64,000 nucleotides of DNA from [Mycobacterium] fortunisiensis. Lineage in GTDB: Bacteria; Actinomycetota; Actinomycetes; Mycobacteriales; Mycobacteriaceae. Of this stretch, positions 55,408 to 63,127 are shown piece by piece. The stretch lies in NCBI RefSeq assembly GCF_019050325.1, contig NZ_VOMB01000023.1, positions 1-64,000 of the forward strand. The letters are read 5' to 3'. A model generated the notes under the pieces. It ran no database searches, had not been told where the DNA came from, and worked only from the letters and a program-made list of their open reading frames with translations. The translations under genes were made by a program, and so were the position numbers. Numbering within the stretch: position 1 is the first letter of the stretch; the number at the start of each line of letters is the position of its first letter.

Positions 55408-56082
55408 ATGAAACTCGCACTTCAAACGATCGCGTCGGGCGTGCTCGGCCTGGCACTGTTCGCCGTGGCGCTGTTCTGGCCGGCCGGCACGTTCCACTAT
55501 TGGCAGGCCTGGGTTTTCATCGCGGTGTTCATGGCCACCACCCTGGCCCCGAGCATCTATCTCGCGGTCAGGGACCCCGCCGCCCTGCAGCGCCGGCTGC
55601 ATGCCGGCCCGACCGCCGAAACCAGGATCGTGCAGAAGATCATCATCTGGGCGATCACGGGCTCGGCCTTCGCGGCGTTCGTCCTCAGCGCCCTCGACCA
55701 CCGGTTCGGCTGGTCGAGTGTGCCGGTGGCAGTCGTCGTCCTCGGCAACATCCTGGTGGCGGTCGGGCTCGTCCTCGCGCAGGCGGTGGTCTTCCAGAAC
55801 AGCTTCGCCGGCGCCAGCATCCAGGTGGAGGACGAACAACCGCTTGTCTCGACGGGTCTCTACGGTCTGGTTCGGCACCCGATGTACTTCGGCGCGGTGA
55901 TGATGATGTTCGGGACGCCACCGGCGCTGGGCTCGTACTGGGGCCTGTTGGCATCCGTGGCAGCCGTCCCGATTTTCGGCGCCCGCATCGCCGACGAGGA
56001 GAAGATGCTGCGCGCCGAGCTCGACGGCTACGACGAATACGCCCGCACGGTCCGCTACCGGCTGCTGCCCTACCTCTGGTGA
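55408..56082 (+). CDS. Isoprenylcysteine carboxyl methyltransferase-like membrane protein (Rv1216c-like)
   Basis: A 224-residue ICMT/PEMT-family protein with about five helices and the family C-terminus GLYGLVRHPMYFGAVMMMFGTPPALGSYWGL ... RIADEEKMLRAELDGYDEYARTVRYRLLPYLW. ATG 55408 has RBS aggagg. It follows the permease by 19 bases, so may be the fourth gene of the TetR operon. Methyl acceptor unknown. Confidence 0.9.
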   Translation: MKLALQTIASGVLGLALFAVALFWPAGTFHYWQAWVFIAVFMATTLAPSIYLAVRDPAALQRRLHAGPTAETRIVQKIIIWAITGSAFAAFVLSALDHRFGWSSVPVAVVVLGNILVAVGLVLAQAVVFQNSFAGASIQVEDEQPLVSTGLYGLVRHPMYFGAVMMMFGTPPALGSYWGLLASVAAVPIFGARIADEEKMLRAELDGYDEYARTVRYRLLPYLW

Positions 56083-56639
56083 GCCACCACCCGGGCAGCG
56101 GCCTCGACGGCGGCCGCCCGGCGCGTGGCCAGGACGACCGGATCGTCGGTGACGGCATCCGGATGCGGCAGGTGCGCCCAGGCCAGCCCGATACCGAAGA
56201 GCAACACGATGAGGTCGGTGGGATCCCAGGCCGGGTCGATATAGCCATCGGCCTGGGCCGCTTCGATGGCAGCCACCGCCTGGGCGTCGGGCGGCGCGCC
56301 CTCGAACTCTGGCCGATCGAGGGTGAACCCCTCCAGTTGGGCCCAGGTCACCATGCGCACGTGTTCGGGTCGGCGGCAGGCCAGGTCGTAGATGTCGCCG
56401 ACGAATTCGGCGACGGCGTCGGGCCGCAGGGTCACCGACCGGAAGAATTCCGCCCCGTCCGCGGCGAACACCTCGCGGAACAGGGTCTCCTTGTCGCCGA
56501 AGTGCGCGTAGAGACGCTCCTTGCTGGCCCGGGCTGCGCGCGCGATCCGGTCGACCCGAGCCCCGGCCAGTCCGTACTGGGCGAACTCGGCTCGCGCCGC
56601 CGCCAGGATCTCATCACGCAGTTCCGTCGTGCTTCTCAC
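56070..56639 (-). CDS. TetR-family regulator
   Basis: A 189-residue TetR protein: LRDEILAAARAEFAQYGLAGARVDRIARAARASKERLYAHFGDKETLFREVF. GTG 56637-56639. It diverges from the lysophospholipid acyltransferase gene over a nested palindrome at 56646-56680 and probably controls it. Its 3' end overlaps the methyltransferase gene by 13 bases. Confidence 0.92.
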   Translation of the reverse strand: MRSTTELRDEILAAARAEFAQYGLAGARVDRIARAARASKERLYAHFGDKETLFREVFAADGAEFFRSVTLRPDAVAEFVGDIYDLACRRPEHVRMVTWAQLEGFTLDRPEFEGAPPDAQAVAAIEAAQADGYIDPAWDPTDLIVLLFGIGLAWAHLPHPDAVTDDPVVLATRRAAAVEAAARVVAHQR

Positions 56640-56645
56640 AGCAGA

Positions 56646-56680
56646 ATCATAACCAGACGAACCAGTTCGTTCGTTATGAT
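56646..56680. promoter_or_regulatory. Nested palindromic operator between TetR and acyltransferase genes
   Basis: Outer arms ATCATAAC (56646-56653) and GTTATGAT (56673-56680) enclose inner arms ACGAAC (56657-56662) and GTTCGT (56665-56670), both centred at 56663. The TetR GTG is 7 bases to the left and the acyltransferase ATG 7 bases to the right. Confidence 0.75.
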
Positions 56681-56686
56681 GTGCAG

Positions 56687-57541
56687 ATGTCCGTCACCAA
56701 GATCGACGAAATCATGAACCCTCCCGCCCACATCCACACCGTGCGCAAGGTGGTGGAAACCATCGCCGACGGCATCGATCCGCTGGTCGAGCTCTACCGG
56801 CCCTACGTGGACGGCCTGGAGAACCTGCCCCGTGACGGACGTTTTCTGCTGGTCGGCAACCACACCCAGTTCGGCAGCGAGACCGTGTTGATCCCGTACG
56901 TGGTGCGGCGCGAGATCGGGATGCGGGTACGCCCCCTGACCGACCGCAGATTCGGTGACATGCCCCGGCCCATCTCCGATGTGATGGCGGCCTGCGGAGC
57001 TGTCGTCGGATCACCCGAGGGCGCAGCCGAATTGATGGAGCACGACGAGCCGGTGATGGTGTTCCCCGGCGGCGGCCGCGAGATCGGCAAGTTCAAAGGT
57101 GAGCAATACCAGCTCCGCTGGGAGGGCCGCGCCGGCTTCGCGCGCGTGGCCATCGACCACGGCTACCCCATCGTCCCGGTCGCCCTCGTCGGCGGTGACG
57201 ACGTCTACGTCGGCCTGACCAGCCGTGACCACTGGGTCGGCCGGCTCAGCGAGAAAGTCTCCGAAAAGCTGTCCGGCCGAAGCGACATGGCGATGCCGCT
57301 GGTCCGTGGCATCGGACCGACGCTGATCCCGCGACCGCAGCGGATGTACCTGCGCTTCGCCGCGCCGATCGAGACGACGAAACCGGCACGGACGGCACCC
57401 GACACCTGGGTGCACACCGTCAAGGAGCGGACCCAGGAATCGCTGGAGGCCGGCCTCGGCGAACTGCTGAAGATCCGGCAGGACGACCCCTACCGCGAGC
57501 TGAACCCGCTGGCCTGGCGCAACGCCACCCGAAGCGGATAA
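56687..57541 (+). CDS. Lysophospholipid acyltransferase (MGAT-like LPLAT) protein
   Basis: A 284-residue acyltransferase: FLLVGNHTQFGSETVLIPYVV holds the catalytic His, AACGAVVGSPEGAAELM and VMVFPGGGREIGKFKGEQYQLRWEGRAGFARVAIDHGYPIVPVALVGGDDV are family motifs II and III. It esterifies a lysolipid or diacylglycerol-type acceptor with an acyl-CoA at the membrane. ATG 56687 is used; a GTG at 56681 is in frame. Likely repressed by the divergent TetR. Confidence 0.88.
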   Translation: MSVTKIDEIMNPPAHIHTVRKVVETIADGIDPLVELYRPYVDGLENLPRDGRFLLVGNHTQFGSETVLIPYVVRREIGMRVRPLTDRRFGDMPRPISDVMAACGAVVGSPEGAAELMEHDEPVMVFPGGGREIGKFKGEQYQLRWEGRAGFARVAIDHGYPIVPVALVGGDDVYVGLTSRDHWVGRLSEKVSEKLSGRSDMAMPLVRGIGPTLIPRPQRMYLRFAAPIETTKPARTAPDTWVHTVKERTQESLEAGLGELLKIRQDDPYRELNPLAWRNATRSG

Positions 57542-57544
57542 CCG

Positions 57545-57572
57545 CGAACTACCGGGCCCCGGGCCGAGTTCG
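57545..57572. repeat. Inverted repeat before the DUF4126 gene
   Basis: CGAACT (57545-57550) and AGTTCG (57567-57572) enclose a G/C-rich CCGGGCCCCGG core. It starts 4 bases after the acyltransferase stop and may fold as a terminator without a U tract. Confidence 0.4.
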
Positions 57573-57587
57573 CCGCATACTGCAGTT

Positions 57588-58232
57588 ATGGAACTGTTGA
57601 CCGGCTTCGGCCTGGCCACCGCGGCGGGGCTCAACGCCTACATCCCGTTGCTGGCCCTGGGTCTGCTGTCACGCTTCACCTCGCTGGTGGCGTTGCCGCC
57701 GGGCTGGGCCTGGCTGGAGAACGGCTGGGTGATCGCCATCGTCGCGGTGCTGTTGGTCGTCGAGGTGATCGCCGACAAGATCCCCGCGCTCGATTCGGTC
57801 AACGACACCATCCAGACTTTCGTCCGGCCGACCGCGGGCGGCATCGTCTTCGGCTCGGGCACGGCGGCCCAGACCGCCGCAGTTGCCGATCCGGGGGCAT
57901 TCGCCCAGTCCGGGCAGTGGATTCCGGTGGCCATCGGGGTGGTCACAGCGCTGGTGGTGTCGTTGACGAAATCGACGGTGCGCCCGGCCGCCAACGTCGC
58001 CACGGCCGGCGTCGCCGCACCGGTGCTGTCCACCGTCGAGGACGTCACCAGCGTCGGGCTGGTGTTCGTGGCGATCCTGCTACCGATCCTGGTGCTCGTC
58101 GCACTGTTGGCATTGGCCTGGGGCATCTTCCGGCTGTGGCGCTGGCGCAAACGCCGCACCGAGGCCAAAGTCGGCGCCCGGGCCCGCACCAACGCCGCCC
58201 CGCAACGTGCTGCCGTCGACCCCTGGGAGTGA
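57588..58232 (+). CDS. DUF4126 membrane protein
   Basis: A 214-residue integral membrane protein with four to five helices: GFGLATAAGLNAYIPLLALGLLSRF, NGWVIAIVAVLLVVEVIADKIPALDSVNDTIQTFVRPTAGGIVFGS and TVRPAANVATAGVAAPVLSTVEDVTSVGLVF are DUF4126 marks. A basic C-terminal tail follows. Function unknown. It converges on glgC. Confidence 0.88.
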   Translation: MELLTGFGLATAAGLNAYIPLLALGLLSRFTSLVALPPGWAWLENGWVIAIVAVLLVVEVIADKIPALDSVNDTIQTFVRPTAGGIVFGSGTAAQTAAVADPGAFAQSGQWIPVAIGVVTALVVSLTKSTVRPAANVATAGVAAPVLSTVEDVTSVGLVFVAILLPILVLVALLALAWGIFRLWRWRKRRTEAKVGARARTNAAPQRAAVDPWE

Positions 58233-58246
58233 CGTCGCGCCGACGC

Positions 58247-59461
58247 TCAGATCCACACCCCTTTGCCGACTGCGACCACCCCGCCGGCACTGATCGCGAA
58301 CCGCTCGCGGTCCTTGTCGAGGTCCACCCCGACCATCTCGCCCGGACCAACCACCACGTTCTTGTCGAGGATCGCGTGCCGCACCACCGCGCCGCGCCCG
58401 ATTCGCACCCCCGGCATCAGCACACTGCCCTCCACGATGGCACCGTCGTCGATCACCACGTTCGAGGACAGCACCGAATTGCGCACGGAGGCAGCCGAAA
58501 TGATGCTGCCGGCACCGACCACCGACTCCTGCGCCGAACCGCCGTTGACGAACTTGGCCGGTGCCAGCATCTCCATCTCACCGCGGATCGGCCAGCGCTT
58601 GTTGTAGAGGTTGAACACCGGGTGCACCGACACCAGATCCATGTGCGCGTCGTAGAACGCATCCAGGGTCCCGACGTCACGCCAATAGCCGTGGTCGCGT
58701 TCGGTGGCCCCAGGTACTTCGTTGTTGTTGAAGTCGTAGACCGCCGCCATGCCGTCGGACACCAGCCGCGGAATGATGTCGCCACCCATGTCATGGTCGG
58801 AATGGTCGTCGTCGGCATCGGCACGGATCGCGTCGATCAGCACCTTGGTGGTGAAGATGTAGTTGCCCATCGAGACGAACGTCTGCTCGGGGTCGTCGGG
58901 CGTGCCGGGCGGATCCGCGGGCTTCTCGACGAACGCCCGGATGCGCCCGGAATCGTCGGCGTCGATGCAACCGAACGCACTGGCCTCCGCGCGCGGCACC
59001 CGGATCCCGGCCACCGTCGCCCCGGCCCCACTGTCGATGTGGAACCGCAGCATCTGCTCGGGATCCATCCGATACACGTGGTCGGCACCGAAGATGATGA
59101 TGTAGTCCGGATCCTCGTCGTAGATCAGGTTGAGGGACTGGTAGATCGCGTCCGCCGAGCCGGTGTACCAGCGCGGGCCGAGCCGCTGCTGCGCCGGGAC
59201 CGGCGTGATGTACTCACCGGCCAGGCCCGACAACCGCCAGTTCTGGCTGATGTGTCGATCCAGCGAGTGCGACTTGTATTGCGTCAGAACGCAGATCCGC
59301 AGGTACCTGGCATTCACCAGGTTCGACAACACGAAGTCGATCAGCCGGTAGGCACCTCCGAAGGGAACCGCCGGCTTGGCCCGGTCGGCCGTCAACGGGT
59401 ACAGCCGTTTGCCCTCTCCCCCGGCCAGAACGATGCCCAGCACATGTGGCAACTCCCTCAT
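58247..59461 (-). CDS. glgC: ADP-glucose pyrophosphorylase GlgC
   Basis: A 404-residue nucleotidyltransferase making ADP-glucose from glucose-1-phosphate and ATP: LAGGEGKRLYPLTADRAKPAVPFGG (nucleotide loop), YTGSADAIYQSLNLI, FGADHVYRMD and a left-handed beta-helix end. It feeds GlgM and the GlgE alpha-glucan route. Divergent from glgM; length equals the M. tuberculosis enzyme. Confidence 0.97.
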   Translation of the reverse strand: MRELPHVLGIVLAGGEGKRLYPLTADRAKPAVPFGGAYRLIDFVLSNLVNARYLRICVLTQYKSHSLDRHISQNWRLSGLAGEYITPVPAQQRLGPRWYTGSADAIYQSLNLIYDEDPDYIIIFGADHVYRMDPEQMLRFHIDSGAGATVAGIRVPRAEASAFGCIDADDSGRIRAFVEKPADPPGTPDDPEQTFVSMGNYIFTTKVLIDAIRADADDDHSDHDMGGDIIPRLVSDGMAAVYDFNNNEVPGATERDHGYWRDVGTLDAFYDAHMDLVSVHPVFNLYNKRWPIRGEMEMLAPAKFVNGGSAQESVVGAGSIISAASVRNSVLSSNVVIDDGAIVEGSVLMPGVRIGRGAVVRHAILDKNVVVGPGEMVGVDLDKDRERFAISAGGVVAVGKGVWI

Positions 59462-59467
59462 GGGTCA

Positions 59468-59473
59468 AACCTA
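59468..59473 (-). promoter_or_regulatory. -10 element (TAGGTT) of glgC
   Basis: On the minus strand TAGGTT ends 6 bases before the ATG, giving a leaderless transcript. The opposite promoter of glgM lies 64 bases away. Confidence 0.5.
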
Positions 59474-59536
59474 TCCGCCAACCAGCACTGCGGCCAGCCA
59501 ATGGCACACAAGTGTGCGGCGGGTCGGGACGACCGC

Positions 59537-59542
59537 TACCGT
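59537..59542 (+). promoter_or_regulatory. -10 element (TACCGT) of glgM
   Basis: TACCGT ends 7 bases before ATG 59550, again leaderless. The same TACCGT-plus-six pattern is seen before the XRE gene at 31492. Confidence 0.5.
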
Positions 59543-59549
59543 GCCAGAT

Positions 59550-60713
59550 ATGCGGGTGGCCATGATGACTCGGGAGTATCCACCCGAGGTATACGGCGGA
59601 GCCGGGGTGCACGTCACCGAACTCGTCGCCCAGCTGCGCCACCTGTGCGAGGTCGACGTGCACTGCATGGGGGCCCCGCGCGACGGGGCATTCGTGGCGC
59701 AACCCGACCCGGCGCTGCGCGGCGCCAACCCGGCGCTGTCGACGCTGTCGTCGGACCTGGTGATGGTCAACTCTGCGGCCGAGGCCACGGTGGTGCACTC
59801 GCACACCTGGTATGCCGGGATGGCCGGGCACCTGACCGGGCTGCTCTACGGCATCCCGCACGTGCTGACCGCCCATTCGCTGGAACCGCTGCGACCGTGG
59901 AAGGCCGAGCAGCTCGGCGGCGGCTACCGGGTGTCCTCCTGGGTGGAGCGCACGGCGATCGAGGCTGCCGACGCGGTGATCGCCGTGAGCGCCGGGATGC
60001 GCGACGACGTGCTGCGCACGTATCCCGCACTCGACCCCAACCGGGTCCACGTGGTGCGCAACGGGATCGACACCGAGGTCTGGTACCCGGCCAAGCCCGC
60101 CGAGGGTGATTCGGTGCTCGCCGAGCTCGGAGTCGACCGCAGCCGCCCGATCGTGGCGTTCGTCGGGCGCATCACCCGACAGAAGGGCGTCGCGCACCTG
60201 GTGGCCGCGGCACACCGATTCAGCCCCGAGGTGCAGCTGGTGTTGTGCGCGGGCGCCCCCGACACCCCCGAGATCGCCGCGGAGGTGTCGGCCGCGGTGG
60301 CCGAGCTGGCCCGGGCCCGCACCGGGGTGTTCTGGGTACGTGAAATGCTGCCGATCAACAAGATCCGCGAAATACTTTCCGCAGCAACCGTTTTCGTGTG
60401 CCCCTCGGTCTACGAACCGTTGGGCATCGTGAACCTGGAGGCGATGGCCTGCGCGACGCCGGTGGTGGCATCGGACGTGGGCGGCATCCCTGAGGTCGTG
60501 GCCGACCACCACACCGGACTGCTCGTGCACTACGACGCCACCGACCCACGCTTCTTCGAGATGCGCCTGGCCGACGCCGTCAACTCACTCGTGGCCGAAC
60601 CGGAGACTGCCCGAAAGTACGGCGAGGCCGGACGCGAACGCTGCATCGCGGAGTTCTCCTGGGCGCACATCGCTGCACAGACCCTGGAGATATATCGCGC
60701 GGTGTCCGCCTGA
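59550..60713 (+). CDS. glgM: Maltose-1-phosphate synthase GlgM (GlgA-type glycosyltransferase)
   Basis: A 387-residue GT4-fold enzyme: MTREYPPEVYGGAGVHVTELV, HSHTWYAGMAGHL, VAFVGRITRQKGVAHLV and the donor-site motif VCPSVYEPLGIVNLEAMACATPVVASDVGGIPEVV. In mycobacteria it joins ADP-glucose to glucose-1-phosphate to make maltose-1-phosphate for GlgE. ATG 59550 gives the same length as Rv1212c; longer frame upstream is intergenic. Confidence 0.94.
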   Translation: MRVAMMTREYPPEVYGGAGVHVTELVAQLRHLCEVDVHCMGAPRDGAFVAQPDPALRGANPALSTLSSDLVMVNSAAEATVVHSHTWYAGMAGHLTGLLYGIPHVLTAHSLEPLRPWKAEQLGGGYRVSSWVERTAIEAADAVIAVSAGMRDDVLRTYPALDPNRVHVVRNGIDTEVWYPAKPAEGDSVLAELGVDRSRPIVAFVGRITRQKGVAHLVAAAHRFSPEVQLVLCAGAPDTPEIAAEVSAAVAELARARTGVFWVREMLPINKIREILSAATVFVCPSVYEPLGIVNLEAMACATPVVASDVGGIPEVVADHHTGLLVHYDATDPRFFEMRLADAVNSLVAEPETARKYGEAGRERCIAEFSWAHIAAQTLEIYRAVSA

Positions 60714-60731
60714 GCCGACACCGCGCGTCAA

Positions 60732-60899
60732 TCAGCTGGTGACAGCCTTGAGTTCGTCGCCGAGCGCAGCGGCCTCGTCAGGAGTCAGTTCGACAACGAG
60801 GCGGCCACCGCCTTCCAGCGGTACTCGCATTACGATTCCTCGCCCCTCTTTGGTTGCTTCCAGTGGACCGTCACCGGTCCGGGGCTTCATCGCCGCCAT
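60732..60899 (-). CDS. DUF3117 small protein (Rv1211-like)
   Basis: A 55-residue protein: MAAMKPRTGDGPLEATKEGR, then IVMRVPLEGGGRLVVELTP and DEAAALGDELKAVTS. It is the highly conserved actinobacterial DUF3117 protein, of unknown function. RBS ggaggga lies 9 bases before ATG 60897-60899. The leader region 60900-61062 shows no gene; it has a TTGCAC -35-like box (minus) with a weak -10. Confidence 0.93.
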   Translation of the reverse strand: MAAMKPRTGDGPLEATKEGRGIVMRVPLEGGGRLVVELTPDEAAALGDELKAVTS

Positions 60900-61062
60900 C
60901 GAGTGCTCCCTCCAACTGAGCCGACCCGCGTCGGCGGGCCAGGTTGGGGCCGAAGCCGTCCACTCGTTGACGGCACCCGGCGCTGAACTGCTACTGAACT
61001 CCCCCTATTCTTCCCTATCCGCGGCAATGGTTGTGCAAAGACCCTTCGGATACCGGCCGATG

Positions 61063-61686
61063 TCACTTTTCGCCCGCTGCCGGAACCCAGCAGGACACGA
61101 CGTGATCGTCAACCATCCCGGTGGCCTGCATCAACGCATATGCCGTGGTCGGACCGACGAATTTGAACCCCCGACGCTTGAGTTCCTTGGCCATCGCGGT
61201 CGATTCCGGGGTCACCGCGGGCACTTGGGCCAGGTCAGCGGGCCGCGGCCGGGCCGGCGGGGCGAACGACCACAACAGCTCGGCCAAGTCCACGTCGAGC
61301 TCGGTGACCGCCCTGGCGTTGGCGATCGTGGCGAGGATCTTGGCCCGGTTGCGCACGATGCCGGTATCGGCCATCAGTCGTTCGACGTCGGCGTCGGTGT
61401 AGCGGGCGACGGTGGCCGCGTCGAACCCGTCGAACGCGGCCCGGAAATTCTCCCGTTTGCGCAGGATGATCAGCCAGCTGAGCCCGCTCTGGAAGGCCTC
61501 CAGGCTGATCCGCTCGAACAGCGCCGCCGAATCCCGCAGCGGCCGGCCCCACTCGGTGTCGTGATAGTCGCGGTAGAGGGTGTCGCCGGATTGCACTGCC
61601 CAGCCGCAGCGGATCCGGGTCTCGTCGGCGGTGCCGACAATGCGGCTCCCGTCGGCGGGGCCGACAATGCGGCTCCCGTCGGTCAC
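61063..61686 (-). CDS. tagA: DNA-3-methyladenine glycosylase I
   Basis: A 207-residue TagI/HhH-type glycosylase that removes 3-methyladenine: RCGWAVQSGDTLYRDYHDTEWGRPLRD (N-terminal zinc Cys and substrate residues), LFERISLEAFQSGLSWLIILRKRENFRAAFDGFD and KFVGPTTAYALMQATGMVDDHVVSCW (C-terminal zinc His/Cys). GTG 61684-61686 overlaps the upstream stop by four bases. The first 20 residues are two copies of a 9-residue repeat DGSRIVGxA. Confidence 0.93.
   Translation of the reverse strand: MTDGSRIVGPADGSRIVGTADETRIRCGWAVQSGDTLYRDYHDTEWGRPLRDSAALFERISLEAFQSGLSWLIILRKRENFRAAFDGFDAATVARYTDADVERLMADTGIVRNRAKILATIANARAVTELDVDLAELLWSFAPPARPRPADLAQVPAVTPESTAMAKELKRRGFKFVGPTTAYALMQATGMVDDHVVSCWVPAAGEK
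61633..61682 (-). repeat. 27-bp-period tandem repeat at the tagA 5' end
   Basis: Two 23-base identical stretches (61633-61655 and 61660-61682), offset by 27 bases, keep the frame and encode DGSRIVG-PA-DGSRIVG-TA ahead of the conserved RCGW start of the enzyme. Confidence 0.8.
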
Positions 61687-62060
61687 GGCTCCTCCGTCGT
61701 GCGCAATTCCCCGGCCGTGGCCGACACTTCCTCGTCGTCTTCGTCGGTGTTCTGCTCGTCCTCGGTCACGCCGTAGGCCGCCCGCACCGCGGCCAACTCG
61801 CCGCGCACCGCGTCGAGCTCACGACCCAGCCGGTCGAGCACCCAGTCCACCTCGCTGGTCTTGTAGCCGCGCAGCGCCTGGGCGAACTTGAGCTCATCGA
61901 CGTCGGCACCCGTCACGCCGGACGCGGGTAGCACCGTGGCCGTGGTCCCCCGCGGCAGCGGCGGCAGCGTCTCACCCCGGCCGAAGATGACGCTGCCCAA
62001 CCCGAACAGCACCGTGGCCACCAGAACCAGCACCACCAGGTACAGCAGTATCAGTGTCAC
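61683..62060 (-). CDS. DivIVA-domain membrane protein (Rv1209-like)
   Basis: A 125-residue protein: one N-terminal helix (LILLYLVVLVLVATVLFGLGSVIFG), then a short DivIVA-type segment (DVDELKFAQALRGYKTSEVDWVLDRLGRELDAVRGELAAV) forming a coiled coil, and an acidic tail. Possibly a polar or divisome membrane factor. GTG 62058-62060. Cotranscribed with tagA by overlap. Confidence 0.88.
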   Translation of the reverse strand: MTLILLYLVVLVLVATVLFGLGSVIFGRGETLPPLPRGTTATVLPASGVTGADVDELKFAQALRGYKTSEVDWVLDRLGRELDAVRGELAAVRAAYGVTEDEQNTDEDDEEVSATAGELRTTEEP

Positions 62061-62108
62061 GCCCTCGATACTGCCTCACTCATGTGACGGATCGCCTCGC
62101 CCTCTGGC

Positions 62109-62169
62109 GCCGAAACGGCATTCCGGCAGGCACCTTCTCGAACTTCTCCTGCTGGAATGCCGTTTCGGC
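62109..62169. repeat. Long inverted repeat downstream of gpgS
   Basis: GCCGAAACGGCATTCCGGCAGG (62109-62130) and CCTGCTGGAATGCCGTTTCGGC (62148-62169) pair over 22 bases with one mismatch, loop 17. It starts 8 bases after the gpgS stop on the minus strand and lies between gpgS and the DivIVA-like gene. No U-run follows, so it may be a dispersed palindrome that also helps end gpgS. Confidence 0.7.
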
Positions 62170-62176
62170 GGGACGG

Positions 62177-63127
62177 TCAATGAGGACGCAAGGTCACCAT
62201 GGGCGGCCGGTCGGCCAGGGACACCGAGGACACCCGCGGGGTGAAGTCGTCCCCGTCGGCGTAGAACTGCGTCAGCCCCACCCCGGAGTCGACGATGCCG
62301 CAGCGTGACAGCAGGGTGGCGATGACCTGCCGGCTCATCGAGGCCAGCTCGGTCAACGGTCGGTTGCGGTGTGCCCGGACCCCGAGGTTGACCTGGGCGA
62401 TGGCGTCCAGGCCGAGCCGGTCGTAGGTGTCGACCAGCAGCCCGATCTCCACGCCGTAGCCGGGCGCGAACGGTACCGAGGTCAGCAGCTCGCGGGTACC
62501 CGCGTATTCGCCGCCCAGTGGCTGCAGCACACAGTTGAGCTCGGGCCGCAGCGACGCCAGCAGCGGACGCGCCACCAGCTCGGTGACCCGGCCTCCGCCG
62601 TTGGCGTCCTCGGCCCCGCTGACCTTCAGTGGCCGCCGGTAGAACCCCTTGACGAGGTGCACCCCGTCGGCGGTGAGCAGTGGGCCCAGCAGCTTTGGGA
62701 CGAACATCGGGTCAGGGTCGATCAGGTCGGAGTCGACGAACGCGATCAGATCACCGGTGGTGGCCGCCAGCGACCGCCACAGCACCTCGCCCTTGCCCGG
62801 CTGCGGCGCGAGTTCGGGCAGCGCGGTCTCGCGGCTGATCACCCGGGCCCCGGCGGCGACGGCGCGGATCTCGGTGTCGTCGGTGGAGCCCGAATCGAGC
62901 ACGATCAGCTCGTCGACCAGCCCGCCGAGCAACGGGGTGATGGTCTCGACGACCGAGGCGACGGTTTCTTCCTCGTTCAGCGCCGGCAGCACCACCGAGA
63001 CCGTGCGCCCGGCCTTGGCCGCCTCGAGTTCGGCGATGGTCCAGCTCGGCCGGTTCCAGCTGTGGTCGGTCAGCCAGCGGTGGCCGATGACGCCGTCGGA
63101 AACCGGCATTTCGGGTAGTGCAGTCAC
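62177..63127 (-). CDS. gpgS: Glucosyl-3-phosphoglycerate synthase GpgS
   Basis: A 316-residue GT81-fold enzyme: VVLPALNEEETVASVVETI, VLDSGSTDDTEIRAVAAGARV, QPGKGEVLWRSLAATTGDLIAFVDSDLIDP (DxD metal site) and GGEYAGTRELLTSVPFAPGYGVEIG. It joins UDP-glucose and 3-phosphoglycerate, the first step of methylglucose lipopolysaccharide synthesis. GTG 63125-63127 overlaps folP2 by four bases. Confidence 0.95.
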   Translation of the reverse strand: MTALPEMPVSDGVIGHRWLTDHSWNRPSWTIAELEAAKAGRTVSVVLPALNEEETVASVVETITPLLGGLVDELIVLDSGSTDDTEIRAVAAGARVISRETALPELAPQPGKGEVLWRSLAATTGDLIAFVDSDLIDPDPMFVPKLLGPLLTADGVHLVKGFYRRPLKVSGAEDANGGGRVTELVARPLLASLRPELNCVLQPLGGEYAGTRELLTSVPFAPGYGVEIGLLVDTYDRLGLDAIAQVNLGVRAHRNRPLTELASMSRQVIATLLSRCGIVDSGVGLTQFYADGDDFTPRVSSVSLADRPPMVTLRPH

